A DNA stretch of 64,000 bases from Cyanobium sp. AMD-g (GCF_024346395.1 NZ_JAGQCW010000001.1:496001-560000), one strand, 5' to 3'; positions 19,992 to 29,369 are shown, counted from the stretch's first letter. The notes: generated from the sequence alone by a model not told the origin. Numbers and translations are program-made.

Positions 19992-20192
19992 TCAGCGGCG
20001 CATGCCGAGGAGCTGGGCGCCGTAATGCTCGCTGAATTCGGCCTGGTGCTGCCATGCGGACAGAAGGGTCTTGGCGACCTTGCGGAGTTCCTCAATGTCA
20101 TTGCAGCTGTCGATGGCGCGGGAGTGAACGGCGATCGAGAACTGGCGGTTGATCGAAAGGGAGGCTTCCATGGCCGTGTTGCGATATTTCAT
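19992..20192 (-). CDS. short conserved cyanobacterial protein of unknown function
   Basis: 66 residues from the ATG at 20192 (KYRNTAMEASLSINRQFSI, then HSRAIDSCNDIEELRKVAKTL in two pieces, ending HYGAQLLGMRR). It is predicted all-helical and soluble. The balanced composition, with few runs of Ala/Arg/Pro, marks it as real coding sequence in this GC-rich genome. A GTG/ATG at 20261 could extend it by 23 poorly conserved-looking residues. Similar short proteins occur across picocyanobacteria without a known role. Confidence 0.72.
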   Translation of the reverse strand: MKYRNTAMEASLSINRQFSIAVHSRAIDSCNDIEELRKVAKTLLSAWQHQAEFSEHYGAQLLGMRR

Positions 20193-20244
20193 TACGTTAA
20201 GAGGTCTTGCCGGTGGGCGGGCGGCGGCAACCCGCACCGGGTGA

Positions 20245-20745
20245 TCAGAAAAACTGGTCAAAGTTGTCGAAGTCGACCGCCCGGAAGGTGCCGTCCTGCA
20301 CCTGGGCCATCAGCCGCTCCAACTGCACCCAAAGCGCACCACCGGTGAGCAGCGACAGCACGAAGGCCACCAGCAGGGCCGCGCCGGCGGCGAAACCGAA
20401 CACCTGCAGGCTGGCGCCGATGAACAGGGTCACACCGACCACCAGACCCGCGTAGGGCAGGGTCGTCTCCAGGTTGGAGATCGGCAGCAGCGCCAGCCGG
20501 TCCTGCTTCCAGCCCTCCAGCCGGTTCTGGATCATCTTGGCGAAGGTGAGTCCGCACAGCACGGCCATGGCCAGGCCGATCCCGGCCAGCATGTAGGGCG
20601 GGTAGGTGAGCGGGGCGTACTCCAGCAGGATCTCCAAGGCATCCAGATCGCCGAAATCACCGCTGGCCTGGTCCAGCCCCGCCTGCTGCAGGGTCACCGG
20701 AGCAGTCGAGAGGGCGGCCAGCAGCTGGGTCACGGAAGGCATCAT
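20245..20745 (-). CDS. membrane protein of unknown function
   Basis: 166 residues with three likely membrane helices: MLAGIGLAMAVLCGLTFAKM (about 54-73), YAGLVVGVTLFIGASLQVFG (about 98-117) and AAGAALLVAFVLSLLTGGALW (about 119-139). The tail is acidic and aromatic (AVDFDNFDQFF). Two adjacent methionines open the frame; the first is used. No known family recognised. It is followed by the 66-residue gene on the same strand. Confidence 0.72.
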   Translation of the reverse strand: MMPSVTQLLAALSTAPVTLQQAGLDQASGDFGDLDALEILLEYAPLTYPPYMLAGIGLAMAVLCGLTFAKMIQNRLEGWKQDRLALLPISNLETTLPYAGLVVGVTLFIGASLQVFGFAAGAALLVAFVLSLLTGGALWVQLERLMAQVQDGTFRAVDFDNFDQFF

Positions 20746-20785
20746 GAGGCGATCGCGCCCGACCCTAGGCGCCGGTGCAGCCCCG

Positions 20786-23677
20786 TCAGCTGAATCGGCT
20801 CCGCAGGCGGTGGACGATGGCGTTCAGGGCCAGCAGCAGCAGGCCCACGCCGATGAACACCAGACCCCGCAGACCCAGGTCCGCCTGGGCCATGTCGATG
20901 GCCAGCAACCGCAGCAGGCAGGCGCCCAGGCCCACCAGGGCCACCAGCCGGAACTGGGGCTCCCGCAGAACAATCCCTAGCACGTAGATGGCGAAGGACT
21001 CACCGGTCCACAGGAGCGTCAGCAGGGCGCGGTCGTAGCCGCTGGCCAGCACGAGGGCCACGGCGACGAACAGGGGGTAGTACAGCCAGAGGTTGCGGCG
21101 TTGCGCCACCCGCGCTCCGATCCAGACCAGCGGCGGCCATCCCCCGGGCTGGGCCAGCCGTTCAAGGTCGAGCCAGCGGTGGGAGGCCACGACGAACGCC
21201 ACCTGCAGCGCGATCGCCACCACCCCGGCGGCCTGGGCGGCGCCGCTGTCCGGGGGGAAAGGGGACAGGCCGCCGCCAAGGGTGTGCACCAGCGCCAGCA
21301 CCGACAGCCAGTAGGCCACCACGCCATAGACCTGCAGGCGGATGGCGAACAGCCGCACCAGGGCCGGGCAGACCAGCACCAGGGCCAGCAGCGACCAGGC
21401 GACGGGTTGCCAGGGGGCACTGATCTCCCCCTGCAGCGTCAGCGCCACGCCCAGCAGGGCACCCTCGAGGAAGCAGGGTTGGACGACCTGCCAGGTCCGC
21501 AGCCGCTCCAGGTCGGCTCCCGCCCGGAAGAACCAGCCGTGCAGACACACGGCGATCGCCAGCAGCTCGACCAGCCAGCGTCCCCGCAGTTGCAGGGCCC
21601 CGAGCGTGACCAGCTCCTGGCTGGGCCCGATCACCAGCAGATAGGCGACGCCGAATCCGGCCAGGTACACCAGGGACAGCACCAATCCGGCCCTGGCGGC
21701 CGCCCCCCGCAGCCGTTGGGTGGCCGCCAGGGCGCCGGCGGCCAGGAGCAGCCAGGCCACCCCCGGCAGCAGGGGCGAGATCGGATCCAGCCACCACAGG
21801 GCCCCCAGCCCCGCATCGACGCCCAGCAGAGCGAGGCCGAGGCACTGCTGGCGGCTGCCGCCGCCCGAGCGCATCAACAGCACGGCCAGCAGTCCGAGGG
21901 GCAGCAGTCGAGCGACCAGGACCATGGCCGGCCAGGGGGACTGGGCCAGCAGCGCCAGCCAGCCGAAGCCATGGGCCGCCCCGATGGCAGCGCTGACGCC
22001 CAGCAGCAGCCCCGGTGGGCGCCAGCGCCTGGCCGCCACCAGGAACGCCCCCATCACCACCAGGCTCAGGGGGGAGCGCCAGTCCTCGGGCACCACCAGT
22101 GCCGGCCCCACCGTGATCAGGCCGCCGGCCAGCCAGCCCAGCAGGGGCGGCAGCGGCAGCGGCACGCCACGGCGCTGCAGCAGCCCCTGCATGCCGGCCG
22201 TCAGGGCAGCCCCGCCGGTGAGCACGGCACCGGCCTGGAGCTGGGCCACCGGATCGCGACTCAGCAACGCCGCCGCCAGGCCCGTGATCGCCAGCAGCAG
22301 GCTCGCCGCCACGCTGAGCCACCAGCCGATGCGTCGCAGGGGCCCGGAGTCCTCCCGCACCGCCAGGCCCAGGAACAGCAGGCACTCCAGCAGCACCGCA
22401 CCGGCGAGCAGGGGCCCATCCGCGATCAGGGGCGCCAGGCTGAGCAGGGCGGTCAGCACCAGGATCTGCCCCACCAGCACATCGCCCAGGGCCAGCCAGC
22501 GCGGGCCATGCCGTCGGGCGTTGCGCCCCAGCAGCAGGGCCACGGCGGCACTGACCGTCAGGGCCAAAGCCCTCACGGCCGCCTCACGGGGATAGAGCAG
22601 CAGAGCGAGGCCGAGGCCGCCCCAGAGGCTCAGCAGCAGGGCCCCGGGCAGGGCCTGCAGCCGGGGCGGCGCGGCCCCAGGACGGTGCAGCCGCAGCAAT
22701 CCCAGGCCGAAGACCAGGACTGCCGCCAGGGCAGCGCCGGTCGTCAGGGCGCTGGAGACGGCCAGCGCCGGGGCATTGGCCAGAAACCAGCCGACCTGAA
22801 ACAGGCCATAGACCCAGCTCACCACCAACCGGTGCCGCTGCCAGCGGTGCCGCAGGGGCAGCTCCGAGCCCACCAGGGCGATGGCCGTGGCGATCGCCAG
22901 GGCCGGTCCACCCTGGGGAGCGATCGCCAGCGGCACCAGGCTCACGGCCACGTGCAACGAGGCGATCGTGGCGGTGCGGGCGATGGCGGCCAGGCCGAGG
23001 TTGACGGCGACGCCGCCAGCCAGCAGGGCCAGGGCCTGGGCCGGGTCCTCCACCCACTTCAGACCGAGCTGGGGCAGCCCACCGGCGGCGGCGCAGGCGA
23101 ACAGGACCAGGGCGCCCCCTCCGCTGCGCATGCCGTCGGTGAGATCCCGCCAGCGCTGTCGCCGGCCCCACAGCAGTGAGGGCAGGGTCAGGAGCCCACC
23201 CGCCAGCAGGGCCACCAGGAACCGCTCCCTGGCCTCCAGCCGCAACCCCGCATGGATCGTGATGAAGGTGACACCGGCCACCACCACGAGCACGCCGAGC
23301 AGCCCGCTCCAGTTCTCCACCAGCAGCCGCTCGATTCGCTTCCAGGGTCTGGTCGCGTCCCTGGACGGCCGCAGCGGTGCCACAGGCACGGGCACGGGCT
23401 CCACGGAGGCGTCCAAGGCCCGGGTTGTCACCGGGGCTGGGGCTGGCGCCAATGCCGCTGGCTCCTGCGCCGGGGCGATTCCCGACTGGCCGGGCCAGGG
23501 TTCACCCGCCAGGCGCTTCTCCAGGGCCTCGCTCCAGAGCGAGAGGGCGAAGAAGCGCTGGCTGAGGGAGGCCGTGTGGCGTTCGAGGCGCCTGAGGCGC
23601 CGCTCCATCCACAGGGTCTGCAGGATCCACCCGGCCACCAGCAGCAGGAGGGCGAACAGCAGCAGTGCCTCGGTCAA
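20786..23677 (-). CDS. DUF2339 multi-pass membrane protein
   Basis: 963 residues. It opens with a membrane helix and a charged coiled segment (LWMERRLRRLERHTASL), a Pro/Ala linker (about 75-110), and then some two dozen hydrophobic helices to the end. The segment WSGLLGVLVVVAGVTFI, then RERFLVALLAGGLLTLPSLLWGRR in pieces, is the DUF2339 start. The family is widespread, of unknown function, and probably envelope-related. The start at 23677 places the first helix at residues 4-22. Long open frames on the opposite strand here are composition artefacts. Confidence 0.85.
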   Translation of the reverse strand: MTEALLLFALLLLVAGWILQTLWMERRLRRLERHTASLSQRFFALSLWSEALEKRLAGEPWPGQSGIAPAQEPAALAPAPAPVTTRALDASVEPVPVPVAPLRPSRDATRPWKRIERLLVENWSGLLGVLVVVAGVTFITIHAGLRLEARERFLVALLAGGLLTLPSLLWGRRQRWRDLTDGMRSGGGALVLFACAAAGGLPQLGLKWVEDPAQALALLAGGVAVNLGLAAIARTATIASLHVAVSLVPLAIAPQGGPALAIATAIALVGSELPLRHRWQRHRLVVSWVYGLFQVGWFLANAPALAVSSALTTGAALAAVLVFGLGLLRLHRPGAAPPRLQALPGALLLSLWGGLGLALLLYPREAAVRALALTVSAAVALLLGRNARRHGPRWLALGDVLVGQILVLTALLSLAPLIADGPLLAGAVLLECLLFLGLAVREDSGPLRRIGWWLSVAASLLLAITGLAAALLSRDPVAQLQAGAVLTGGAALTAGMQGLLQRRGVPLPLPPLLGWLAGGLITVGPALVVPEDWRSPLSLVVMGAFLVAARRWRPPGLLLGVSAAIGAAHGFGWLALLAQSPWPAMVLVARLLPLGLLAVLLMRSGGGSRQQCLGLALLGVDAGLGALWWLDPISPLLPGVAWLLLAAGALAATQRLRGAAARAGLVLSLVYLAGFGVAYLLVIGPSQELVTLGALQLRGRWLVELLAIAVCLHGWFFRAGADLERLRTWQVVQPCFLEGALLGVALTLQGEISAPWQPVAWSLLALVLVCPALVRLFAIRLQVYGVVAYWLSVLALVHTLGGGLSPFPPDSGAAQAAGVVAIALQVAFVVASHRWLDLERLAQPGGWPPLVWIGARVAQRRNLWLYYPLFVAVALVLASGYDRALLTLLWTGESFAIYVLGIVLREPQFRLVALVGLGACLLRLLAIDMAQADLGLRGLVFIGVGLLLLALNAIVHRLRSRFS

Positions 23678-23743
23678 GAGCCGCAGCAGGCGGAGTCACG
23701 ACCCAGCTTCGCCTGGCCCGGCGCTCAGCGCACCCGTGGGGCC

Positions 23744-25459
23744 TCAGGCGGCGAGCGGATTCAGGCGGGCCAGCAGGCCCGTGGCCAGCTTGCGGGCCGA
23801 GAAGGTGCGGCCCATCAGCCCCAGCAGGGCCTGGAGATCATCGGTGTGCAGCCGGTCGTGGCTCACCAGGCTCAGCAGCAGCCGCTGGCGCAGGCTGGTG
23901 CCCTCCTTGCCGAGCAGCAGCCGCAGGCCGTCGCGTGCCACGGGCAGCAGGTCGGTGGAGCTGGTGCCGTTCTCCACCACCGCCAGCAGGTTCTCCAGCC
24001 GCTCCACCCGCAGGCGGCCGTCACGATCGAAAATCACCTCCAGCAGCTTCTCGCGCATCTCGGCGGTGTCGCCGGCCAGCAGACGCCGCGCCACGTAGGG
24101 GTAGGCGACACGGATGATGCGGAAATCGGGGTCGAGCCGCATCGCCAAGCCCTCCTGGCTGACCACGGCCCGGATGATCAGGGCGAAGCGGGCCGGCACC
24201 CGGAACGGGTAGTCGTACATCAGCTCCGAGAAACGATCGGTGATCGCCTTGAAGTTGAAGCTGCCCACGTTCTCCCCCAGGGCACCACCGAGCACTTCCT
24301 CGAGGGCCGGCACGATCGGCCCCAGGGGGGTGCGGGGATTGAGGAAGCCGAGCACCACGAAGTCGCGGGCCAGGGCGTCGAAATCGCGGTTGATCAGGTG
24401 GACCACCGCCCCGGTGAGGGTGAGGCGGTCGGAATCACTGAGCGAATCCATCATGCCGAAGTCGACATAGGCCACATGGCCCAGGCCATTGGTCTTGCCC
24501 GGCAGGGCGAACAGGTTGCCAGGGTGGGGATCGGCGTGGAAGTAGCCGAACTCCAGCAACTGCTGCAGCCCGGCGATCACGCCGGTGCGGATCAGGGCCG
24601 CCGGATCCAGGTGGTGGGCCTCCAGCTCACGGCGGCTCTGCAGCTTGGTGCCGTTGATCCAGCTGGTGGTCAGCACCCGGCGGCTGCTCAGGCTGCGCAC
24701 CACCGCTGGAACGGTCACCTCGGGGTGGTCCTGGAACAGGGTGGCGAAGCGTTCGGCGTTGTCGGCCTCGCGCCGGTAGTCGATCTCCTCGAACAGGGTG
24801 GAGCCGAACTCATCGATGATCGCCCCAAGGCCGAAGCCCAGATTCAGGGGCAGGAACGGGGCCGCCAGCACCGCCAACGAGCGGATGATGACCAGGTCGC
24901 GGCGCAGCACGAAGGGCAGATCGGGCCGCTGCACCTTCACGGCCACCCAGTGGCCCTCGCTCAGGCGGGCCCGGTAGACCTGCCCCAGGCTGGCCGCCGC
25001 CATCGGGTAATCGGGGAATTCTTCGTACAACTGGTGGGCCGGGGCCCCCAGTTCCGCCTCGATCAGGGCCAGGGCGACCGCATGGGGGAAGGGGGGCAGA
25101 TCGTCCTGGAGGCGGGCCAGTTCCTCCAGCCAGTCGCGCCGCACCAGGTCGGGGCGGGTGGAGAGGGCCTGCCCCACCTTGATGAAGCAGGGCCCGAGGT
25201 CGTTGAGGGTCTCGAGGATGGCGCGGGCCAGCCGCTGCTGCACCCGGGCATCGGTGCTGCTCGACTGAACCGCCAGCCGCAGGGCCAGCCCCGCCAGCCG
25301 CCAGATCACCACGATCAGCCTTGCCACCAGGACCCAAGGCCGCAGCAGCAGCCAACGCAGATCTCCGTTGGGGTCGTAGGTGGGCGTGGGGGTGACGGCC
25401 TCTGCCAGTGTCTTGCCGCAGCGATCGTCAGACTCTAGGAACTGTGTTCCCAGGTCCAT
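23744..25459 (-). CDS. ABC1/AarF (UbiB-like) atypical kinase
   Basis: 571 residues. Hallmarks: the KxGQ motif (CFIKVGQALSTRPDL), the Ala-rich loop that replaces the P-loop (AAASLGQVYRA), VAVKVQRP, the catalytic HADPHPGNLF and metal-binding YVDFGMMD. Cyanobacteria carry several such kinases linked to plastoquinone/tocopherol metabolism and thylakoid lipids; which one this is cannot be told. The C-terminus lacks the long hydrophobic hairpin of UbiB. The ATG at 25459 shares a CATG tetramer with the divergent gene at 25458. Confidence 0.92.
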   Translation of the reverse strand: MDLGTQFLESDDRCGKTLAEAVTPTPTYDPNGDLRWLLLRPWVLVARLIVVIWRLAGLALRLAVQSSSTDARVQQRLARAILETLNDLGPCFIKVGQALSTRPDLVRRDWLEELARLQDDLPPFPHAVALALIEAELGAPAHQLYEEFPDYPMAAASLGQVYRARLSEGHWVAVKVQRPDLPFVLRRDLVIIRSLAVLAAPFLPLNLGFGLGAIIDEFGSTLFEEIDYRREADNAERFATLFQDHPEVTVPAVVRSLSSRRVLTTSWINGTKLQSRRELEAHHLDPAALIRTGVIAGLQQLLEFGYFHADPHPGNLFALPGKTNGLGHVAYVDFGMMDSLSDSDRLTLTGAVVHLINRDFDALARDFVVLGFLNPRTPLGPIVPALEEVLGGALGENVGSFNFKAITDRFSELMYDYPFRVPARFALIIRAVVSQEGLAMRLDPDFRIIRVAYPYVARRLLAGDTAEMREKLLEVIFDRDGRLRVERLENLLAVVENGTSSTDLLPVARDGLRLLLGKEGTSLRQRLLLSLVSHDRLHTDDLQALLGLMGRTFSARKLATGLLARLNPLAA

Positions 25460-26819
25460 GGGCCCCTTCTGGCGGTCAGCGCCGCTGGCCCTGCACCTGC
25501 CGGCCCATGGCCGGGGCCGGGCCCTGGCCCCCGCCCTGCGCCGGCTGTTGCGCCAGCCACCGGGCCGCTGGGATCTGCCGGAACTGCCCGGCTTCGGCGG
25601 GCCCCTCGAAGCGGAGGGAACGGTGGCCGAAGCCCAGGGGAGGGCGGCGGCCCTGCTGGGGGCGGAGCGTTGCTGGTTCGGGGTGAACGGGGCCTCGGGA
25701 CTGCTGCAGGCGGCACTGCTCGCCCTCGGCCCGCCGGGATCCCGGGTGCTGCTGCCCCGCAACCTGCACCGCAGCCTGCTGCACGGCTGCGTGCTGGGCG
25801 GCATCGAGCCGCTCCTGTACGACCTGCCGAGCGATCCGCTCACCGGCCTGTGGCTGCCCCTGGAAGCACAGCGGCTGGAGCGGGTGCTGGCGGCAGCCGT
25901 CTCCAGCGGCGTTGACCCCGTCGCGGCCCTGGTGCTGGTGGATCCCACCTACCAGGGGCTGGTGGCCGACCTGTCGGCCCTGGTGGCCCTGGCCCACAAG
26001 GCCGGCCTGCCCGTGCTGGTGGACCAGGCCCACGGCGGCGGCGAAGCCCTGGCCGCCGGCGCCGATCTGGTGGTGCTCTCCGTGCAGAAGAGCGGCACCG
26101 GCCTGGCCCAGAGCGCGGCGCTGCTGGCCCAGGGCGAACGGGTGGCGCCCGCCGCCATCGAGCGGGCCCTGCTGTGGCTGCAGACCTCCAGCCCCAGTGC
26201 CCTGCTGCTGGCCTCGACGGCCGCAGCCCTGGAGCACGGCGCCAGCGCCGCCGGCCGGCGCCAGCACCAGCGGGCCGTGGCCCGGGCGGGCCGGCTGCGC
26301 CACCGGTTGGAGGGCCTGGGCCTGCAGCTGGTCACCAACGGCGATCCCCTGCGTCTGGTGCTGGCCACGGCCCCGCTGGGGATCAACGGCCTGGAGGCCG
26401 ACAGGTGGCTGCTGGAGCGGGGCGTGATCGCAGAGCTGCCGGAACCCGGCGCCCTCACCTTCTGCCTGGGGCTCAACCCACCCCGGGACGTGGAGCGGCG
26501 CCTGCCGCGCCAGCTGGAGGATCTGCGCCGGGCCCTCGGCAGGCCGCCCCTGCCCCCGTTCACGCCGCCCCCCCTGCCGCTGCTGGCGGCACCGGAGCTG
26601 CCGATCGGCGTGGCCTGGCGAAGCGCCGCCGATTCCATCCCCCTGGAGCGGGCCGCTGGCCGGGTGGCGGCGGCACCGATCTGTCCCTATCCGCCGGGGA
26701 TCCCGCTGCTGGTGCCCGGGGAGCGGATCGATCCGGCCCGCGCCGACTGGCTGCTGGAGCAACGGCGTCTCTGGCCCGGTCAGATCGCTGATACGGTGAG
26801 CGTCGTGGCCGGTTCGTGA
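25458..26819 (+). CDS. Orn/Lys/Arg decarboxylase-like PLP protein
   Basis: 453 residues with the fold-type-I layout of basic amino-acid decarboxylases: LHLPAHGRGRAL and WDLPELPGFGGPL at the N-terminus, ERCWFGVNGASGLLQAAL, the PLP-binding DQAHGGG and the Schiff-base lysine in SVQKSG. In arginine/lysine decarboxylases the lysine is normally preceded by His (S-x-H-K); here it is Gln. The C-terminal region has LPIGVAWRSAADSIPLERAAGRV. Substrate is uncertain: arginine (polyamines) is the usual cyanobacterial choice. It overlaps cbiT by 4 bases (GTGA). Confidence 0.85.
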   Translation: MGPFWRSAPLALHLPAHGRGRALAPALRRLLRQPPGRWDLPELPGFGGPLEAEGTVAEAQGRAAALLGAERCWFGVNGASGLLQAALLALGPPGSRVLLPRNLHRSLLHGCVLGGIEPLLYDLPSDPLTGLWLPLEAQRLERVLAAAVSSGVDPVAALVLVDPTYQGLVADLSALVALAHKAGLPVLVDQAHGGGEALAAGADLVVLSVQKSGTGLAQSAALLAQGERVAPAAIERALLWLQTSSPSALLLASTAAALEHGASAAGRRQHQRAVARAGRLRHRLEGLGLQLVTNGDPLRLVLATAPLGINGLEADRWLLERGVIAELPEPGALTFCLGLNPPRDVERRLPRQLEDLRRALGRPPLPPFTPPPLPLLAAPELPIGVAWRSAADSIPLERAAGRVAAAPICPYPPGIPLLVPGERIDPARADWLLEQRRLWPGQIADTVSVVAGS

Positions 26820-27424
26820 GCCCGTTGCCGAACCCCTTCCACTGGGATTTCGTCACCCCCGGGCTGCCGGACAGCGCCTTCGAGGACGCCCCGGGCTTCA
26901 GCCCCACGCCGCTGGAGCTGCGGGTGATGCTGCTGGCCCACCTGCGGCCCCGGGCCGATTCCCTCGTCTGGGACGTGGGCGGCGGCACCGGCGCCCTGGC
27001 CCTGGAAATTGCCCGGCTGATGCCCACCGGCGCCGTGCACACCCTGGAGCGGGATCCGGAGGCCATCGACCTGCTGGAACGCAACCGGCAGCGCTTCGGC
27101 ATCCACAACCTGCACATCCACGCCGGCGAGGCCCCGGAGGGCCTGGCCCTGCTCCCCCCCAACCCCGACCGGGTGCTGCTGGAGGTGGGCCGGCCCCTGG
27201 AGGACGTGCTGCGGGCCGTCTGGGGGGCCCTGCAGCCCTCCGGACGGCTGGTGATCAGCACCGTCAACCTGGAGGGTCTGGTCAAGGCCACCGACACCCT
27301 CGCCCAGCTGGGGGCCCACGATGTCCAGGTGGTGCAGGCCACCGTGCACCGCATGCAGCGCCGCGGCAGCCAGGCCAAGCTGGCCGCCGCCGAACCGCTG
27401 TTCGTGATCGCCGCCGAGCGTTGA
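26816..27424 (+). CDS. cbiT: precorrin-6B C15-methyltransferase / decarboxylase subunit CbiT
   Basis: 202 residues. The SAM-binding motif is VWDVGGGTGALALEIA, with an acidic residue ending the next strand (TLERDPEAIDLLERN). FSPTPLELRVMLLAHL at the N-terminus matches the GLTK-like lead-in of CbiT. It acts in cobalamin synthesis, methylating C15 and decarboxylating the ring acetate side chain; the picocyanobacterial product is pseudocobalamin. Start is a GTG overlapping the preceding stop. No other cob genes lie in the window. Confidence 0.84.
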   Translation: MSPLPNPFHWDFVTPGLPDSAFEDAPGFSPTPLELRVMLLAHLRPRADSLVWDVGGGTGALALEIARLMPTGAVHTLERDPEAIDLLERNRQRFGIHNLHIHAGEAPEGLALLPPNPDRVLLEVGRPLEDVLRAVWGALQPSGRLVISTVNLEGLVKATDTLAQLGAHDVQVVQATVHRMQRRGSQAKLAAAEPLFVIAAER

Positions 27425-27434
27425 GCCCCAGCCC

Positions 27435-28340
27435 TTGCCTTCCGCCCCCCGCCCCGCCACCTCCCTCTCCCGCCTGCTGAGCGGCTGGCTTGCCGGCGGC
27501 TTCGGGCTGGTGGTGGTGGGCCTGGGCGGCTGGTGGTTCACCGTCGCCGTGGGGGTGATCGTGCACCTGGGCCTGCTGGAGTTCTTCCGCATGGCCCAGT
27601 TCAAGGGCATCCGTCCCGCCACCAAGACCACCCTGGTGGCGGTGCAGCTGTTGCTGGTCTCCACCCAGGTGGCCGCCGGCAGCCTCTGGCCGGGGGGCGG
27701 GGTGGCGGGCGATGTGGCGGCGGCGGTGCTGCCCGCCTCCGGGGCGGTGATCTGCGGCTGGCTGCTGCTGCAGCCGGTCACCGGCACCATCGCCGACATC
27801 GCCGCCTCGGTGTTCGGGCTGTTTTATCTGGGCTTCCTGCCCAGCCACTGGATCAAGCTGCGCGATCTCACCGACCCCGCCCTGGCCCCCGCCCTCGATG
27901 GGCTGGGCTGGCCCTGGAGCCCCGGCATGGCCCTCACCCTGCTGGCCTGCCTGATGATCGTGGCCACCGACATCGGCTCCTACGTGATCGGCCGGCGCCT
28001 GGGCCGCCACGCCCTCTCGCCGATCTCCCCGGGCAAGACGGTGGAGGGGGCCCTGGGCGGGGTGCTCTGCGCCCTGCTGGTGGGGTGCCTGGGCGGGGTG
28101 CTGCTGGGCTGGCGCTGGGGCTGGCTGATCGGGGCGGTGCTGGGGGCGGTGGTCTCCCTGTTCGCCCTGGTGGGCGACCTGACCGAATCGATGATGAAAC
28201 GGGATGCGGGCCTCAAGGACTCCGGCGATGCGATCCCCGGCCACGGCGGCATCCTCGATCGGATCGACAGCTACCTGTTCGTGCCAGCGGTGGTCTATTC
28301 CGCGGTGACCCTGGTGCTGCCCCTGCTGCAGCGGGGCTGA
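27435..28340 (+). CDS. cdsA: phosphatidate cytidylyltransferase
   Basis: 301 residues, six to eight membrane helices. The family signature is complete: SPGKTVEGALGG, then SLFALVGDLTESMMKRDAGLKDSG in pieces, and the terminal PGHGGILDRIDSYL. It makes CDP-diacylglycerol, the precursor of phosphatidylglycerol, in the cytoplasmic membrane. The start is a TTG at 27435, 10 bases after the cbiT stop, so it belongs to the same plus-strand transcript. Confidence 0.94.
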   Translation: MPSAPRPATSLSRLLSGWLAGGFGLVVVGLGGWWFTVAVGVIVHLGLLEFFRMAQFKGIRPATKTTLVAVQLLLVSTQVAAGSLWPGGGVAGDVAAAVLPASGAVICGWLLLQPVTGTIADIAASVFGLFYLGFLPSHWIKLRDLTDPALAPALDGLGWPWSPGMALTLLACLMIVATDIGSYVIGRRLGRHALSPISPGKTVEGALGGVLCALLVGCLGGVLLGWRWGWLIGAVLGAVVSLFALVGDLTESMMKRDAGLKDSGDAIPGHGGILDRIDSYLFVPAVVYSAVTLVLPLLQRG

Positions 28341-28356
28341 GCGTCTGCCTGGGCCC

Positions 28357-29019
28357 TCAGGGGGAGACCCGGGCCTCTCCCTCCAGGTGCAACAGGCCTG
28401 CACCGAGCTCGGCCCGTTCGATGCGGATGTTGGGATCCATCGGCAGCCGGGTATGGGGCGTCCCCTCGGCGCAACGCAGTTCGACGGTGCCGCCATCGGC
28501 CCGCACCGCCACCTCCCGCTCCACCGGCTCCCGGTCGCCGCTGGCGAAGGCCCGCAGCACCAGCCGGTCCTCTCGGATGCGCAGGCCCGCCAGGGGGGTC
28601 AGACCCAGCAGGTCGTCGGCCAGGCCATCGCCGAGACCGCGCCAGGCGGGTGTGCTGAAGGATCGGCTGAGGCCGTCGCCGCTGAAGCTCACCAGTCCCT
28701 GGATGCGGAAGGGCTGCTCCAGCCTCACCGCCTGGTTGCGAACCAGGGACCCCATGCGCACCTGAATGCCGTCACAACGGAGTTCCACCTCCTCGATCTC
28801 CATCGCTTGGTACACGACCCGCCGGGCCCGCAGCCGCACCCCATCCAGACGCCCCCGCAGCAGCCGCAGCCCCGAACCCTCCAGCCGGATCTCCAGCCGC
28901 TCGATGGCCTCGCACTGCTGCCGCAGCCACAGCTCCAGCCCCCGGGCCAGCAGGCCCATCACGGGGCCGGCGGATTCAGGTGGTTCGGGGGGACGGTCGC
29001 CGGCGGGTGTCTCGCTCAT
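28357..29019 (-). CDS. DUF2993 (LmeA-like) protein
   Basis: 220 residues. The LRQQCEAIERLEIRLEGSGL segment and following strands (VRLRARRVVYQAMEIEEVEL, IQVRMGSLVRNQAVRLEQP) are typical of DUF2993, a fold related to tubular lipid-binding proteins. No signal peptide or anchor is visible, so it probably acts at the cytoplasmic face of a membrane. It converges on cdsA with 16 bases between the stops. Function is not established in cyanobacteria. Confidence 0.82.
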   Translation of the reverse strand: MSETPAGDRPPEPPESAGPVMGLLARGLELWLRQQCEAIERLEIRLEGSGLRLLRGRLDGVRLRARRVVYQAMEIEEVELRCDGIQVRMGSLVRNQAVRLEQPFRIQGLVSFSGDGLSRSFSTPAWRGLGDGLADDLLGLTPLAGLRIREDRLVLRAFASGDREPVEREVAVRADGGTVELRCAEGTPHTRLPMDPNIRIERAELGAGLLHLEGEARVSP

Positions 29020-29051
29020 CCGCCAGCAGGCGCACAGGACTCCTCAGATTC

Positions 29052-29366
29052 TCATTCCATCCGGGCCCGGCGCGCCTCGCGGAAGGCCTCCGCAGCCGTC
29101 AGTGCCGCCAGCAGCAGCAATCCCCCCAGGCCGATCAGCTGGTTGCGGGGGTCGGGCGTCGTCAGGTCCGTGGCGGTAGCGGCGCCGCCGAGAACAGCGC
29201 CCAGCAGGAACCAGGCCGTGGCCAGGGCCGAAGTGATCCAGTAGGCCCGCCAGCGGCGCTGGTAGATGTAGCCGGTGCCCAGGCCAGGCACGACATTGAG
29301 CAGGGCCCCCAGCCAGGGGGCGGACCCGGCCAGGATTGTCTTGTCTTCAGGTGTCATCGTCATCAC
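29052..29366 (-). CDS. small membrane protein
   Basis: 104 residues with a glycine-rich re-entrant-like stretch (LGALLNVVPGLGTGYIYQRRW) and two membrane helices (WITSALATAWFLLGAVLGGAA and LIGLGGLLLLAALTAAEAF). The QRRWRAYW loop recalls TM2-like domains. Three in-frame methionines lie within the first four codons. It is divergent from the flavoprotein at 29370, with only 3 bases between the start codons, so at least one start or promoter lies inside the other gene. Confidence 0.72.
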   Translation of the reverse strand: MMTMTPEDKTILAGSAPWLGALLNVVPGLGTGYIYQRRWRAYWITSALATAWFLLGAVLGGAATATDLTTPDPRNQLIGLGGLLLLAALTAAEAFREARRARME

Positions 29367-29369
29367 GGC

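Noticed and set aside
21101-25438. Two very long plus-strand open frames (about 690 and 730 codons)
   Set aside because: They lie opposite the DUF2339 and ABC1-kinase genes and consist of Gln/Gly/Arg/His-rich low-complexity sequence.
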